Counted from the stretch's first letter, positions 25,557 to 34,570 are shown. The stretch: 57,160 nucleotides of DNA from Actinomycetota bacterium (GCA_018268455.1 JAFDWM010000005.1:1-57160), one strand, 5' to 3'. The notes: a model not told the origin generated them from the letters alone. Made by a program: numbers and translations.

Positions 25557-25626
25557 GTGGTGTGGCCGAGAGGCTAGGCACCGGCCTGCAAAGCCGTTTA
25601 CACGGGTTCGAATCCCGTCGCCACCT
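25556..25626 (+). tRNA. tRNA-Cys (anticodon GCA)
   Basis: The acceptor GGTGGTG pairs with CGCCACC (one G-U). The anticodon loop CTGCAAA gives GCA, and the T arm is ACGGG-TTCGAAT-CCCGT. Discriminator T at 25626; CCA is not encoded. The length is 71 bases, typical of tRNA-Cys. Confidence 0.93.
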
Positions 25627-25655
25627 CGCTCTTCTCAACTGAATAGCCTTAACAG

Positions 25656-25727
25656 GCGCGATTGGCGCAGCGGTAGCGCGCTTCCCTGACACGGAAGAGG
25701 TCACTGGTTCGATCCCAGTATCGCGCA
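25656..25727 (+). tRNA. tRNA-Val (anticodon GAC)
   Basis: The acceptor GCGCGAT pairs with ATCGCGC. The anticodon arm CTTCC-CTGACAC-GGAAG gives GAC, and the T arm is ACTGG-TTCGATC-CCAGT. Discriminator A at 25727; CCA is not encoded. Its D and anticodon stems match those of the tRNA-Val(CAC) 2.3 kb upstream. Confidence 0.95.
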
Positions 25728-25732
25728 CAGAC

Positions 25733-25760
25733 GAAAACCCCCGGATTTCCGGGGGTTTTC
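25733..25760 (+). terminator. Rho-independent terminator of the tRNA cluster
   Basis: GAAAACCCCCGG and CCGGGGGTTTTC form a 12-bp stem with a 4-base loop, followed by TT. It ends the Gly–Cys–Val tRNA transcript. Confidence 0.9.
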
Positions 25761-25762
25761 TT

Positions 25763-26641
25763 GGTTGTTGACCTCCAAGGCGACCCCGTCTGCGGTGTCG
25801 CCTGCTCGGGAGTTTGTTGCTGCTATCGAAGCTCGGCGCGTCTCAGCCGGCCCCGGGTGTTGGGTGCGCATGAATCATATGTGTCTCGTGGACGCACACA
25901 CTCGCGGCAAAGAGGAAAGAACAACGACGCGGTGGGTGGAAGCTTCGGTTCGCCAACCCGCGTGTCCACGCGAGGTAGCCGTCGGAACGAGCGCAGGTGC
26001 GTCACCGATTTGGGATACGTGGACGTGGCGGGGCGAGACTCGCGCGCAGCCGCTCGTTGAGGCAAGCGGCGCTTCAGTTGTTCAATGAGGCTCCCGTTCA
26101 GGCTTGGGAACCCCTTGGCGAGTTGGGCGGGAAGCATGGCACGCGCCTTCGTGATCTCCTCATCAACTGGCACAGATGCAGCCCCGATGCGCCGGATCCA
26201 CGTAGAGCCGTCCAGATCGGGAGCCTCGCCGCGAGCATCGGCACCGCTGACTTCGACTCCGGCGTTCAGCAGGGTTGGCACAGAGAACCGCCACGTGCCC
26301 CTGTCGAGGAGGACAGACGACAACGTGTCGCGACCCAGGACGTCGAGCTCCACGCAGAGCCGACATTCGTGATCCTCTGTGGCGCGGGTGGCTCTTGGCG
26401 ACTGTCGGTGATCTACGGCCGACTCCAGCGTCGCACCCCGACCGTTGCGTCATCGCGCGACTAGTGCTGGTGCGTCACCACCATTTCCTAGGATTCGCTA
26501 CTGTGGCGCCATGACGGGTCCGGGGATGGCGTCGAGAAAGCTCGGGCTGTTCGCAGGAACTGGTTGTGGCGCTTGTCGCGACACACCATACGAGAGTTCG
26601 AGGATCGCGATCCGCACGCGATGCAAGAGAAGGGGCATCTC
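25763..26641. other. Atypical stretch with no confidently recognised gene
   Basis: About 880 bases after the tRNA terminator with less regular third-position GC than the rest of the window. It contains one weak minus-strand ORF (25823-26353, described separately) and a possible leaderless micro-ORF start at 26511 (TACTGT, six bases, ATG). That micro-ORF would encode 74 residues with a CGAC motif and would overlap the DUF2510 gene. I see no integrase, transposase, terminal repeats or tRNA 3'-end duplication. Confidence 0.4.
25823..26353 (-). CDS. Hypothetical ORF, possibly a degraded gene
   Basis: A 176-codon minus-strand frame starting at GTG. The first 100 residues look protein-like (DRGTWRFSVPTLLNAGVEV, then DGSTWIRRIG and ARAMLPAQLAKGFPSL). 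The last 70 are basic and low in pattern, as in random high-GC translation. The frame stays open upstream for about 32 codons and includes CRLC. No family was recognised. This could be a remnant whose ends have been lost, or a chance frame. Confidence 0.25.
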   Translation of the reverse strand: MELDVLGRDTLSSVLLDRGTWRFSVPTLLNAGVEVSGADARGEAPDLDGSTWIRRIGAASVPVDEEITKARAMLPAQLAKGFPSLNGSLIEQLKRRLPQRAAARESRPATSTYPKSVTHLRSFRRLPRVDTRVGEPKLPPTASLFFPLCRECVRPRDTYDSCAPNTRGRLRRAELR

Positions 26642-27238
26642 ATGCGACAAGGTTGGTACCCGAACCCGACGGATCCAGCCGAGGAGCTCTTCTGGGACGG
26701 GAACGGATGGAATGGCCGTCGCGCCGCCGGGGTGAGCGCGGCCGGAGTGAGCACGGTCCGTCCGCCGCACCCTCGTCGTGCCTTCTGGATCGCGGTCGCG
26801 GCGGTCGCACTTGTCGTAGGAGGTGTCTGGGCTGGTGTCGCTGTCTCCAACGCGCTGATGGAGCAACCATCTGCACGTGCGATGTCGCCTTCTCCGTCGG
26901 CTCCAGTGCAGGATGTTGCTGTCGACAGGTCCACGAATTGGGATGACGTGTATCGCGATCAGGGCTACACGATCATGGATCCAGGGAACATTTTCACCAA
27001 GATCGAGACCACTGGACCCTACGCCTGCAAGACCGAGAACTGCGCAACAGTGAGGGTCCATGTCGAGCGCGGGTGTTCGTCGTCTCTCCACCTGGAGATC
27101 ACACAGATGCAGTCCTTCACAGTCGTGAACATGATCACCAAGACGTACGGCCGCATCGAGCCGAAGGCCGATCTGTCGCTCGACTATTCGATCGCGGATG
27201 GGACTTTCCTCAAGGTGACGAAGGTCTCCTGTCTCTAG
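26642..27238 (+). CDS. DUF2510 domain membrane protein
   Basis: A 198-residue protein. Residues 1-25 carry the DUF2510 signature GWYPNPTDPAEELFWDGNGW. A single transmembrane helix (about 45-70, FWIAVAAVALVVGGVWAGVA) is followed by an extracytoplasmic domain with three cysteines in the region CKTENCATVRVHVERGC. AAGGGG lies upstream of the ATG. The first 60 bases of 26941-27000 are about 50% G+C, well below the window average, which suggests acquisition. The function is unknown. The stop is TAG. Confidence 0.75.
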   Translation: MRQGWYPNPTDPAEELFWDGNGWNGRRAAGVSAAGVSTVRPPHPRRAFWIAVAAVALVVGGVWAGVAVSNALMEQPSARAMSPSPSAPVQDVAVDRSTNWDDVYRDQGYTIMDPGNIFTKIETTGPYACKTENCATVRVHVERGCSSSLHLEITQMQSFTVVNMITKTYGRIEPKADLSLDYSIADGTFLKVTKVSCL

Positions 27239-27450
27239 GCACCACGTACCGGCTCGATCGCGACGACCACGTCAACCGTCCTGTTCAAAACCCGCACGGC
27301 ACGACGCGCAGCCTCGGTCCTGATCGATGCGAGTTCGGCTTCCGGTGCGCTGATCCGCGCATCGATCTCCCGGACCCGGTTGCAAGCGTCGGGTGTCCTG
27401 TGCTGCAGCTGCGAGTGCGCGAGCGGCGTCGGCCTGCCCCGATGTGCCCT
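27235..27450 (-). pseudogene. Coding-like remnant downstream of the DUF6790-like gene
   Basis: In the same frame as the next minus-strand gene, directly beyond its TGA, 71 further codons stay open to TAG at 27237-27235. The last 45 read like a real amphipathic helix plus strand (REIDARISAPEAELASIRTE, then a VDVVVAIEPV end). There is no plausible start codon or ribosome site. It could be a former C-terminal extension cut off by a nonsense mutation, or chance. Confidence 0.25.
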
Positions 27451-27924
27451 TCACCCCGCGATCGCGCCGCTGACCACACGGATGGCGAACACCACCACCA
27501 CGATGCCCACGATCAGGTCGGTCCAGGTCGCGACCGTCTCCTGTGCGTTCTTGCCCTTCTTCGGCAGGTGCATGAGGCCCGCGATGAGAAGGAAGACACC
27601 GCCGGCGATCGCAGCGGGCAGCGTCCAGCCCGGAATGAGGGCGAACAGCCCGGCCAGGCCCATCCCGATGTTCGCGGTGCCCAGCTCGCGTGTCAGCTGC
27701 AGCTCCTGCACGCTCGGTGCGGTCGAACCGAGGATCTCGGCGGTGCGGCCCTTTCCGGACACCTGCGCGATCCCGGCGACGAACAGGCGTGTACCCACTC
27801 CCCAGAACACCCACCACTTGCCGAGTATGAGAATCGGATCCCCGCCGAGGATCAGCAACTCGATGACCCCGCTGAGCAGCGGCAGCACCACGGTCTGCCC
27901 GATCACGACGAGGAAGTAGCCCAT
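27451..27924 (-). CDS. Small four-helix membrane protein (DUF6790-like)
   Basis: A 157-residue protein with four predicted membrane helices, around residues 3-28, 35-55, 90-120 and 135-155. It contains GKWWVFWGVGTRLFVAGI and LTRELGTANIGMGLAGL, which I associate with the DUF6790 family. No catalytic motif is visible and the function is unknown. The ATG at 27924 begins a hydrophobic N-terminus and was preferred to the long upstream open frame, which is antisense to the next gene. Confidence 0.65.
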   Translation of the reverse strand: MGYFLVVIGQTVVLPLLSGVIELLILGGDPILILGKWWVFWGVGTRLFVAGIAQVSGKGRTAEILGSTAPSVQELQLTRELGTANIGMGLAGLFALIPGWTLPAAIAGGVFLLIAGLMHLPKKGKNAQETVATWTDLIVGIVVVVFAIRVVSGAIAG

Positions 27925-28017
27925 GGCGCGCTCCGATGCTTTTGCGGGTAGGAGAGAGGCACTGCGACCCCATCGTGCCAGTCGGCCTGGCGTCGTACCA
28001 GTGCCCTTGGCGCGGCC

Positions 28018-28023
28018 TACGCT
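28018..28023 (+). promoter_or_regulatory. -10 box of the DUF218 gene
   Basis: TACGCT, six bases, then ATG at 28030; predicted leaderless. Confidence 0.4.
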
Positions 28024-28029
28024 GGGCCC

Positions 28030-28632
28030 ATGCGGAAGCCGCTGCTCCTGACACTGACGGCCGGTCCGGTCGCAGCGGGGATCGCCTTTCTGCTGTGGGG
28101 CGAGATCGTGTCGGCGCACGCCAGCGCGCGAGGCCTCGAACGGGGGCGCCCGGGTGCGCGGCGTGCCGTGCTCGTGCTGGGCTACGGGAATCGCGGACCG
28201 CGGGCCAATGCCGTCAACCGCTACCGGGTGCGGGCCGGCCTGCGCACACGGCGGAGCGCGGACGACGTCCTGATCCTCTCCGGCGGCGCCGTACGGGGTC
28301 CGGAGCCGGAAGCACGGATCCTCGCGCGATACGCCGCCGACCGGGGATACCGCGGGCGGATCCTGACGGAAACGGAGAGTCGCTCGACCGAGGAGAACAT
28401 CCGCAATTCGCTGCCCTTGCTCGAGGACGCGGAGGAGATCGCCGTCGTCTCGAACGCGCTGCACGCCGAGCGCGCACGGGGTCTGCTGCACGCGATGCGG
28501 CCCGACCTTGCCGCACGCCTCGTCCGTGCCGACGACTACCGTTTCGGGGAGATCCCGATGATCAAGGCGATCGCGGCCGCGTTCGCGCTCCTCGAACGCC
28601 GTCGGAGCCGGACGAACGCGGGCCCGCGCTAG
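28030..28632 (+). CDS. DUF218 / ElyC–SanA–YdcF family membrane-anchored protein
   Basis: A 200-residue protein. An N-terminal signal anchor (residues 5-25) is followed by a DUF218 domain: AVLVLGYGNRGPRANAVNRY, DDVLILSGGAVRGPEPEA, ESRSTEENIRNSLPLL and VVSNALHAERARGL. Family members act in envelope processes in other bacteria; no substrate is known here. It ends with TAG (28630-28632), which is also the start of the TAGGTT box of the following gene. Confidence 0.82.
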   Translation: MRKPLLLTLTAGPVAAGIAFLLWGEIVSAHASARGLERGRPGARRAVLVLGYGNRGPRANAVNRYRVRAGLRTRRSADDVLILSGGAVRGPEPEARILARYAADRGYRGRILTETESRSTEENIRNSLPLLEDAEEIAVVSNALHAERARGLLHAMRPDLAARLVRADDYRFGEIPMIKAIAAAFALLERRRSRTNAGPR

Positions 28633-28635
28633 GTT
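28630..28635 (+). promoter_or_regulatory. -10 box of the LtrA gene overlapping a stop codon
   Basis: TAGGTT includes the TAG stop of the DUF218 gene; a transcript from about 28642 would have a 40-base leader with GGGGAGAG before the ATG. Confidence 0.35.
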
Positions 28636-28681
28636 GGACCCTGCACGTTCCGGGGCGGGTTCCACGGGTTGGGGAGAGAGC

Positions 28682-29968
28682 ATGACGAACGCGGTCGAGC
28701 GATACCGGCACGGCCTGAGCCCGATGCGCGGGCGTGCGCAGCACGAGCAGCACCGAGCCGCCACTCCGCTCGAGGCACTGTACGACCTGGTCTTCGCGGC
28801 GGCGTTCGGGGTCGCCGGCGTGCAGCTCGCCGACGGCGTCGCAGCCGGCTATGGGGGAGCGGCGATCGGTGCGTTCGCCTTCGCGGTCGCGGCGATCATC
28901 TGGGCGTGGATCAACTTCTCGTGGTTCGCCTCGGCCTTCGACACCGACGACTGGCTGTTCCGGGTCTTCACGATGGTGCAGATGGCCGGCGTGATCGTGC
29001 TCGCCATCGGGCTGCCGGCCATGTTCGCGTCGCTCGAGCAACACGGCGCCTTCGACAACCGTGTCATGGTTTCCGGGTACATCGTGATGAGGGTGGGGCT
29101 GCTCGCGCAATGGCTGCGCGCCTCGCGCGATCCCGCGTACCGCCGGCACGCACTCACCTATGTGCTGTTCGTCGCCGTGGCGCAGATCGGCTGGATCGTC
29201 GTGGCCTGGGCCCCGCTGCCGCTCGGAGCCGCCTTCGCCGCCGCGGCGGTGTGCTGGCTGATCGAGTTGGGCGGACCGGTCGTCGCTGAGCGCAAGGGCG
29301 AGGGGGAACGCCGGGGAACCCCGTGGCACGCGCACCACATCGCAGAACGGTATTCGCTGCTGACGATCATCGCGCTGGGCGAGACCGTCATCGGCACTCT
29401 CGCCGCCGCCCAGGAGGTCTCGCACGAGCAGGGATGGTCCGGGGACGCGGTGGTGGTGATCGGCGCGGGGGTCGCGATGACCTTCGCCCTGTGGTGGTCG
29501 TACACGATGATGCCGTCGGGCCCGATCCTCGCCGTGCACCGGGGCCGGTCCTTCGTGTGGGGGTACGGGCACGCGTTCATCTTCGCGAGCGTCGCCGCCG
29601 TGGGCGCAGGACTCCACACGATCGGATTCGCGTACCGGCACGAGGATCCGCTCGCCACGCCGGTGGTGATCCTGATGATCGCGATTCCGGTCATCGTCTT
29701 CATGGTGTCGATCGCGCTGCTGCACTCCTACCTCCTGCACTCGGTGATGAAGGGACTGCCACTGCACGCCCTCGCGACGGTGCTTCCGCTGCTCGGCATC
29801 GCCCTGGCCTATACGGGGTTGCCGCTCTGGGCGTGCCTGCTCGTGGTGCTCGCCGGCCCCGTGGTGGTCGTCGTCGCCTATGAGGCCGGCGGATGGCGAC
29901 TCGCGCAGCGCCATCTCGACGAGGCGCTGGGAGCAGGCGTGGCCGGTGCGCAGGGCGCGTCGGCGTAG
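28682..29968 (+). CDS. ltrA: Low temperature requirement protein A (LtrA) family
   Basis: A 428-residue polytopic membrane protein with about ten to eleven helices. The family signature near the N-terminus is TPLEALYDLVFAAAFGVAG, followed by the paired motif HHIAERYSLLTIIALGETVI in the middle, typical of LtrA. The name comes from a Listeria cold-growth mutant; the molecular function is unknown. GGGGAGAG precedes the ATG. The TAG stop overlaps the promoter of the thrS leader. Confidence 0.85.
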   Translation: MTNAVERYRHGLSPMRGRAQHEQHRAATPLEALYDLVFAAAFGVAGVQLADGVAAGYGGAAIGAFAFAVAAIIWAWINFSWFASAFDTDDWLFRVFTMVQMAGVIVLAIGLPAMFASLEQHGAFDNRVMVSGYIVMRVGLLAQWLRASRDPAYRRHALTYVLFVAVAQIGWIVVAWAPLPLGAAFAAAAVCWLIELGGPVVAERKGEGERRGTPWHAHHIAERYSLLTIIALGETVIGTLAAAQEVSHEQGWSGDAVVVIGAGVAMTFALWWSYTMMPSGPILAVHRGRSFVWGYGHAFIFASVAAVGAGLHTIGFAYRHEDPLATPVVILMIAIPVIVFMVSIALLHSYLLHSVMKGLPLHALATVLPLLGIALAYTGLPLWACLLVVLAGPVVVVVAYEAGGWRLAQRHLDEALGAGVAGAQGASA

Positions 29969-29971
29969 GAT
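29966..29971 (+). promoter_or_regulatory. -10 box of the thrS transcript
   Basis: TAGGAT, six bases, then the ATG of a 22-codon ORF. The first three bases are the stop codon of ltrA. No good -35 is seen. Confidence 0.45.
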
Positions 29972-29977
29972 CCTTCT

Positions 29978-30046
29978 ATGGACTTCGCCCGGCCGACGCA
30001 CGCGACCGTCGTCGCTGTCACCGGCACGCGAACTCTCAGGGCCTGA
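29978..30046 (+). CDS. Candidate Thr-rich leader peptide upstream of thrS
   Basis: A 22-codon ORF placed six bases after a -10 box, so it would be translated from a leaderless mRNA. Five of 22 residues are threonine, all within positions 7-19 (THATVVAVTGTRT). The TGA lies in a small palindrome (CTCAGG-G-CCTGAG, 30035-30047). A stronger hairpin, GGGCGC-GGAC-GCGCCC (30054-30069), follows before the thrS ribosome site. This suggests Thr-dependent control, though the hairpin lacks a U run. The peptide and the regulation are inference. Confidence 0.4.
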   Translation: MDFARPTHATVVAVTGTRTLRA

Positions 30047-30109
30047 GCGGGCAGGGCGCGGACGCGCCCGAAGCTGAGCCGAGACCATCGTCAAACTGGA
30101 GAATTCCCT

Positions 30110-32143
30110 TTGTCTGAGAACCCTGCGTCCACCCCTGAACTTCCGTCCTATCCCTGCGATGGGTTCGCGCTCTATGGCGCGAACGGACCCTTCAGCGACC
30201 GCTCCGTGGTCGCCATGCTCGTCAACGGGCAGCAGAAGGACCTCGCCGCCCTCGTGAACGAGGACGACGACGTGCAGCCGATCACCATCGACAGTCCCGA
30301 GGGCCTGGCGATCCTGCGCCACTCCACCGCGCACGTGCTCGCCCAGGCCGTGCAGCGCATCAAGCCGCAGGCGAACCTCGGCATCGGCCCGCCCATCACC
30401 GACGGCTTTTACTACGACTTCGGCGTGGACACGCCCTTCACCCCGGAGGATGTGAAGGCGATCTCCAAGGAGATGCAGCGGATCCAGCGCGAGGGGCAGC
30501 GCTTCGTGCGCCGGGTCGTGAGCGACGACGACGCGCGCGCCGAGCTCTCCGGCGAGCCGTTCAAGCTGGAGCTCATCGGGCTGAAGGGCCCCGGCGCCGA
30601 CAAGACCGAGGGGGCCTCGGTCGAGGTCGGCGAGGGCGAGCTCACCATCTACGACAACGTCGCCAAGGACGGCGAGGTCGTCTGGAAGGATCTCTGCCGC
30701 GGACCTCACCTCCCGAACACCCGCATGATCGGCAACGGCTGGGATCTCACCAGGATCGCGGCGGCCTACTGGCGCGGATCCGAGAAGAACCCGCAGCTGC
30801 AGCGCATCTACGGCACGGCCTGGCCCACGAAGGATGAGCTGCGCGCTTACCAGCAGCGCCTCGAGGAGGCAGCCAAGCGCGACCACCGCCGCCTGGGCAA
30901 GGAACTCGACCTGTTCTCGTTCCCCGACGAGATCGGATCCGGCCTGTCCGTCTGGCACCCGCGCGGCGGCATCATCCGTGGCGAGATGGAACAGCACGCA
31001 CGTCGCCGGCACATCGCGGCCGGGTACAACTACGTGTACACGCCCCACATCTCCAAGGAAGATCTCTTCCTCACCTCCAACCACCTCGTCACCTATCGCG
31101 ACGGCATGTTCCCGCCGATTCGGATGGACGAGGAGCGCGATGAGCACGGGCACATCACGAAGCAGGGTCAGGACTACTTCCTGAAGCCGATGAACTGCCC
31201 GATGCACATCCTGATCTACAAGGAGCGGGCCCGCAGCTACCGCGACCTGCCGCTGCGCCTGGCGGAGAACGGCACCGTCTACCGCAATGAGCTCTCCGGA
31301 GCCCTGCACGGCCTCACCCGGGTGCGGGGCTTCACCCAGGACGACTCGCATCTGTTCGTCACGCCCGAGCAGCTGGAGGCCGAGGTCACCAAGGTCCTCG
31401 AGTTCATCCTGTCGATGCTGCGCGATTTCGGTCTCAGCGACTTCGAGCTCGAGCTGTCGATGCGCGACGACGAGAAGGAGAAGTGGATCGGATCCGAGGA
31501 GTTCTGGGAGTACTCGACGAATGCGCTGCGCAACGTCGCCCTGGCCTCCGGTCTGAAGCTCACCGAGGTTCCCGGCGAGGCGGCCTTCTACGGTCCGAAG
31601 ATCGACCTGAAGACCACCGACGCGATCGGACGCGTGTGGCAGCTGTCCACCGTCCAGGTCGACCCCAACCTGCCGGAGCGGTTCGGGCTCGAGTTCACGG
31701 ACAAGGACGGGCACAAGAAGCGCCCGATCATGATCCACCGGGCCCTCTTCGGGTCGATCGAACGGTTCTTCGCGATCCTTCTCGAGCACTACGCCGGTGA
31801 TTTCCCGCTCTGGCTGTCGCCGGTGCAGGTCGTGGGGATCCCGGTCGCCGAAGCGTTCGCCGACTACCTCGACGACGCCGTCGCGGCGCTTCGCGAAGCG
31901 GGCGTGCGCGCCGAGGTCGACCATTCCGACGAGCGCATGCAGAAGAAGATCCGCAACCACACCACTGGCAAGGTCCCGCTCATCCTCATCGCAGGGGAGC
32001 AGGACCGGGCGGCCGGCACGGTGTCGTTCCGCTTCCGCGACGGGACCCAGGAGAACGGTGTGCCGCTCGCCCAGGCCGTCGAGCGGGTGCGCCGGGCCAT
32101 CGAGGGGCACGTGCTGATCCAGACGGCGGGCGACCTGGCATGA
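30110..32143 (+). CDS. thrS: Threonyl-tRNA synthetase
   Basis: A 677-residue class II synthetase charging tRNA-Thr. It has an N-terminal TGS-like domain, a second editing-type domain with [12 protein letters not shown] and, further on, CRGPHLP, then the catalytic core. The core shows class II motif 2 around [19 protein letters not shown] and zinc ligands in [17 protein letters not shown] and MIHRALFGS. The anticodon-binding domain is at about 570-670. The start is TTG at 30110 with GGAG nine bases upstream. It overlaps the HIT gene by ATGA. A leader of about 130 bases with a Thr-rich ORF precedes it. Confidence 0.96.
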   Translation: MSENPASTPELPSYPCDGFALYGANGPFSDRSVVAMLVNGQQKDLAALVNEDDDVQPITIDSPEGLAILRHSTAHVLAQAVQRIKPQANLGIGPPITDGFYYDFGVDTPFTPEDVKAISKEMQRIQREGQRFVRRVVSDDDARAELSGEPFKLELIGLKGPGADKTEGASVEVGEGELTIYDNVAKDGEVVWKDLCRGPHLPNTRMIGNGWDLTRIAAAYWRGSEKNPQLQRIYGTAWPTKDELRAYQQRLEEAAKRDHRRLGKELDLFSFPDEIGSGLSVWHPRGGIIRGEMEQHARRRHIAAGYNYVYTPHISKEDLFLTSNHLVTYRDGMFPPIRMDEERDEHGHITKQGQDYFLKPMNCPMHILIYKERARSYRDLPLRLAENGTVYRNELSGALHGLTRVRGFTQDDSHLFVTPEQLEAEVTKVLEFILSMLRDFGLSDFELELSMRDDEKEKWIGSEEFWEYSTNALRNVALASGLKLTEVPGEAAFYGPKIDLKTTDAIGRVWQLSTVQVDPNLPERFGLEFTDKDGHKKRPIMIHRALFGSIERFFAILLEHYAGDFPLWLSPVQVVGIPVAEAFADYLDDAVAALREAGVRAEVDHSDERMQKKIRNHTTGKVPLILIAGEQDRAAGTVSFRFRDGTQENGVPLAQAVERVRRAIEGHVLIQTAGDLA

Positions 32144-32700
32144 CCGTCGACGGGGGCGCGGCCGCCTACGGGCAGCTGGAGGACGCCGCGCACCTGGCCG
32201 GCGTCCCCGACGAGTTCCAGCGCCTCTGGGTGCCGCATCGGATGACCTACATCCAGGCGGGACCGGAGCCGCTGCGGGAGGAGTGCCCATTCTGCGAGGC
32301 GCCGAAGCACCCTGACGAGGAGCGTCTCATCGTCGCCCGCGGGCGCACGGCCTACGTGCTGCTCAACCTGTTCCCGTACAACTCCGGGCACCTGCTCGTC
32401 TGCCCGTACCGCCACATCGCGACCTACGACGAGGCGACCGCCGAGGAGGTGGCCGAGATCGCCGCGCTCACGCAGACCGCGATGCGGGTGCTGAAGGCCA
32501 CGTCGCGCTGCGACGGCTTCAACATCGGCATGAATCAGGGCGCCATCGCGGGCGCCGGCGTCGACGCTCATCTGCATCAGCACGTGGTGCCGCGGTGGAA
32601 CAGCGACGCGAACTTCTTCCCGATCATCGCGAAGACGAAGGCGCTGCCGCAGCTGCTCGGCGACGTGCGGAACACGGTCGCTGCCGCCTGGCCGGCCTGA
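32140..32700 (+). CDS. HIT family protein (AP4A phosphorylase-like)
   Basis: A 186-residue histidine-triad protein. The catalytic triad is in [13 protein letters not shown], preceded by the conserved [17 protein letters not shown] motif near residue 48 resembles the zinc region of HIT enzymes. M. tuberculosis Rv2613c, which sits next to thrS in the same way, is a diadenosine tetraphosphate phosphorylase (recalled). The ATG overlaps the thrS stop. AP4A is a by-product of aminoacyl-tRNA synthetases, so coupling to thrS makes sense. Confidence 0.9.
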   Translation: MTVDGGAAAYGQLEDAAHLAGVPDEFQRLWVPHRMTYIQAGPEPLREECPFCEAPKHPDEERLIVARGRTAYVLLNLFPYNSGHLLVCPYRHIATYDEATAEEVAEIAALTQTAMRVLKATSRCDGFNIGMNQGAIAGAGVDAHLHQHVVPRWNSDANFFPIIAKTKALPQLLGDVRNTVAAAWPA

Positions 32701-32725
32701 TCGGCCGGCCAGGCGCAGGAGAGAC

Positions 32726-33580
32726 TCAGCGCACCTGGCGTGCTTCGAACTGCATCGGCGGGTTCGCGTAGAACTCCTGCGCCGGGATGAGCTGCAGCTC
32801 GCGGTGACCGGACTCCAGGGTGAGGCGGAGCAGCTCGTACACGCTCGAGACCGTGCGCTCCAGCGCGAGCTTGGCGTCGCCGGTCTCCACGTAGTGCGCG
32901 GTGAACAGGGCGGCGGTGACATCGCCGGATCCGTTCGCCTTCATCGGCAGGTACGGCGTCGCGACCAGCCAGGCGCCCTTGTCGTCCACGGCGAGCATCT
33001 CGATGGTGCCCTCTTCGCGGTCGGGTCGCTCGACGCTCGTGACGAGCACCGTGTTCGGGCCCATGGCACGGGCCGCGTCGACCGAGGCCAGCGTGGACTC
33101 CAGCGTGTCCGGTTCGGTGCCGGTGAGGAAGCCCAGCTCGAACTGGTTCGGCGTGATGATGTCGGCGACGGGCACCACCTTGTCGCGCAGCAGCACGGGG
33201 ATCGCGGGGGCCACGAAGCAGCCGGACTTGGCATTACCCATGACCGGGTCGCAGGCGTACAGCGCCTTCGGATTCGCGGCCTTCACGCGGGCGACGGCGT
33301 CGATGATGACCTCGCCGATGCCTTCGCCGCCCTGGTAGCCGCTGAGCACCGCGTCGACGTCGCCGAGCACCTCGCGCTCCTCGATGCCGGTGATCACCGC
33401 GCGCACGTCGTCGGGCGCGATGAGCGGGCCGCGCCAGGCGCCATAGCCCGTGTGATTGGAGAAGTTCACGGTGTAGACAGGGAACACCTCGACACCGATG
33501 CGCTGAAGCGGGAAGACCGCTGCGGAGTTGCCGACGTGGCCGTACGCGACGGCGGACTGGATCGAGAGCACGGTGAGCAT
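32726..33580 (-). CDS. pdxY: Pyridoxal kinase
   Basis: A 284-residue ribokinase-fold enzyme that phosphorylates pyridoxal using ATP. The family opening is [20 protein letters not shown], followed by the substrate-binding [13 protein letters not shown]. It also has YACDPVMGN and the C-terminal anion-hole motif with the catalytic Asp in [14 protein letters not shown]. It diverges from pdxS across 87 bases, so de novo synthesis and salvage of vitamin B6 are encoded back to back. Confidence 0.93.
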   Translation of the reverse strand: MLTVLSIQSAVAYGHVGNSAAVFPLQRIGVEVFPVYTVNFSNHTGYGAWRGPLIAPDDVRAVITGIEEREVLGDVDAVLSGYQGGEGIGEVIIDAVARVKAANPKALYACDPVMGNAKSGCFVAPAIPVLLRDKVVPVADIITPNQFELGFLTGTEPDTLESTLASVDAARAMGPNTVLVTSVERPDREEGTIEMLAVDDKGAWLVATPYLPMKANGSGDVTAALFTAHYVETGDAKLALERTVSSVYELLRLTLESGHRELQLIPAQEFYANPPMQFEARQVR

Positions 33581-33654
33581 TCCTCGATCCTCTCATCCGC
33601 GCAGGGCCCTCGATGCCGTCATCGCACGGAAACAGGATTGCGTCGCAGACAGCG

Positions 33655-33660
33655 TATGAT
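33655..33660 (+). promoter_or_regulatory. -10 box of pdxST
   Basis: TATGAT, seven bases, then the ATG of pdxS at 33668; predicted leaderless or near-leaderless transcript. Confidence 0.5.
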
Positions 33661-33667
33661 CTGTCCT

Positions 33668-34570
33668 ATGACAGAACTTGCACCCGAATCCACCACCGGC
33701 ACCGGCCGCGTGAAGCGCGGACTGGCGGAGATGCTCAAGGGCGGCGTCATCATGGATGTCGTCACCCCGGAGCAGGCGAAGATCGCGGAGGACGCCGGCG
33801 CGGTCGCCGTCATGGCGCTGGAGCGGGTGCCCGCAGACATCCGCGCGCAGGGTGGAGTGTCGCGCATGAGCGACCCCGACATGATCGACGGGATCATCTC
33901 GGCCGTCTCGATCCCGGTCATGGCGAAGGCACGCATCGGCCACTTCGTCGAGGCGCAGGTGCTGCAGGAGCTGGGCGTCGACTACATCGACGAGTCCGAG
34001 GTGCTCTCGCCGGCCGACTACGTCAACCACATCGACAAATGGGGCTTCACCGTGCCCTTCGTCTGCGGTGCGACCAATCTGGGTGAGGCGCTGCGCCGGA
34101 TCACCGAAGGGGCGGCGATGATCCGCTCCAAGGGCGAGGCCGGCACGGGCGACGTCTCCGAGGCGATGAAGCACATCCGCACCATCCGTGGCGAGATCGC
34201 ACGTCTCACCACGCTCTCCAAGGACGAGGTGTACGTCGCTGCCAAGGAGCTGCAGGCACCGTACGAGCTCGTGGCCGAGGTTGCGGAGAAGGGCGCGCTG
34301 CCCGTCGTCATGTTCGTGGCCGGGGGAGTGGCCACGCCCGCGGATGCCGCGATGATGATGCAGCTCGGCGCCGACGGCGTGTTCGTCGGATCCGGCATCT
34401 TCAAGTCGGGCGACCCGGCCGCCCGCGCCGCCGCCATCGTCAAGGCCACCGCCGCCTACGACGACCCGGCCGTGATCGCACAGGTCTCCCGGGGTCTCGG
34501 CGAGGCCATGGTCGGCATCAACGTGTCCGACCTGCCCGCGCCGCATCGCCTCGCGGAGCGCGGCTGGTGA
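33668..34570 (+). CDS. pdxS: Pyridoxal 5'-phosphate synthase, PdxS subunit
   Basis: A 300-residue TIM-barrel synthase that builds PLP from ribose 5-phosphate, glyceraldehyde 3-phosphate and ammonia. Seen: [20 protein letters not shown], the first catalytic lysine in [11 protein letters not shown] and the second in [12 protein letters not shown], then phosphate-binding [18 protein letters not shown] 33668 was selected because it follows the -10 box directly; the longer open frame upstream is antisense to pdxY. The stop overlaps the pdxT start (GTGA). Confidence 0.97.
   Translation: MTELAPESTTGTGRVKRGLAEMLKGGVIMDVVTPEQAKIAEDAGAVAVMALERVPADIRAQGGVSRMSDPDMIDGIISAVSIPVMAKARIGHFVEAQVLQELGVDYIDESEVLSPADYVNHIDKWGFTVPFVCGATNLGEALRRITEGAAMIRSKGEAGTGDVSEAMKHIRTIRGEIARLTTLSKDEVYVAAKELQAPYELVAEVAEKGALPVVMFVAGGVATPADAAMMMQLGADGVFVGSGIFKSGDPAARAAAIVKATAAYDDPAVIAQVSRGLGEAMVGINVSDLPAPHRLAERGW

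Noticed and set aside
25763-26641. Prophage or integrative element adjacent to the tRNA genes
   Set aside because: No integrase, transposase, terminal repeat or duplicated tRNA 3' end could be found.
29969-30109. T-box riboswitch upstream of thrS
   Set aside because: The leader is only about 130 bases and I see neither a T-box core sequence nor a specifier loop arrangement.
28562-32290. A 1242-codon minus-strand open frame opposite ltrA and thrS
   Set aside because: It is composed of repetitive acidic/basic translation without motifs and lies opposite clearly real genes.
32804-33667. Extended pdxS reading from within the pdxY region
   Set aside because: PdxS homology begins near 33668, immediately after a -10 box; upstream codons are antisense to pdxY.
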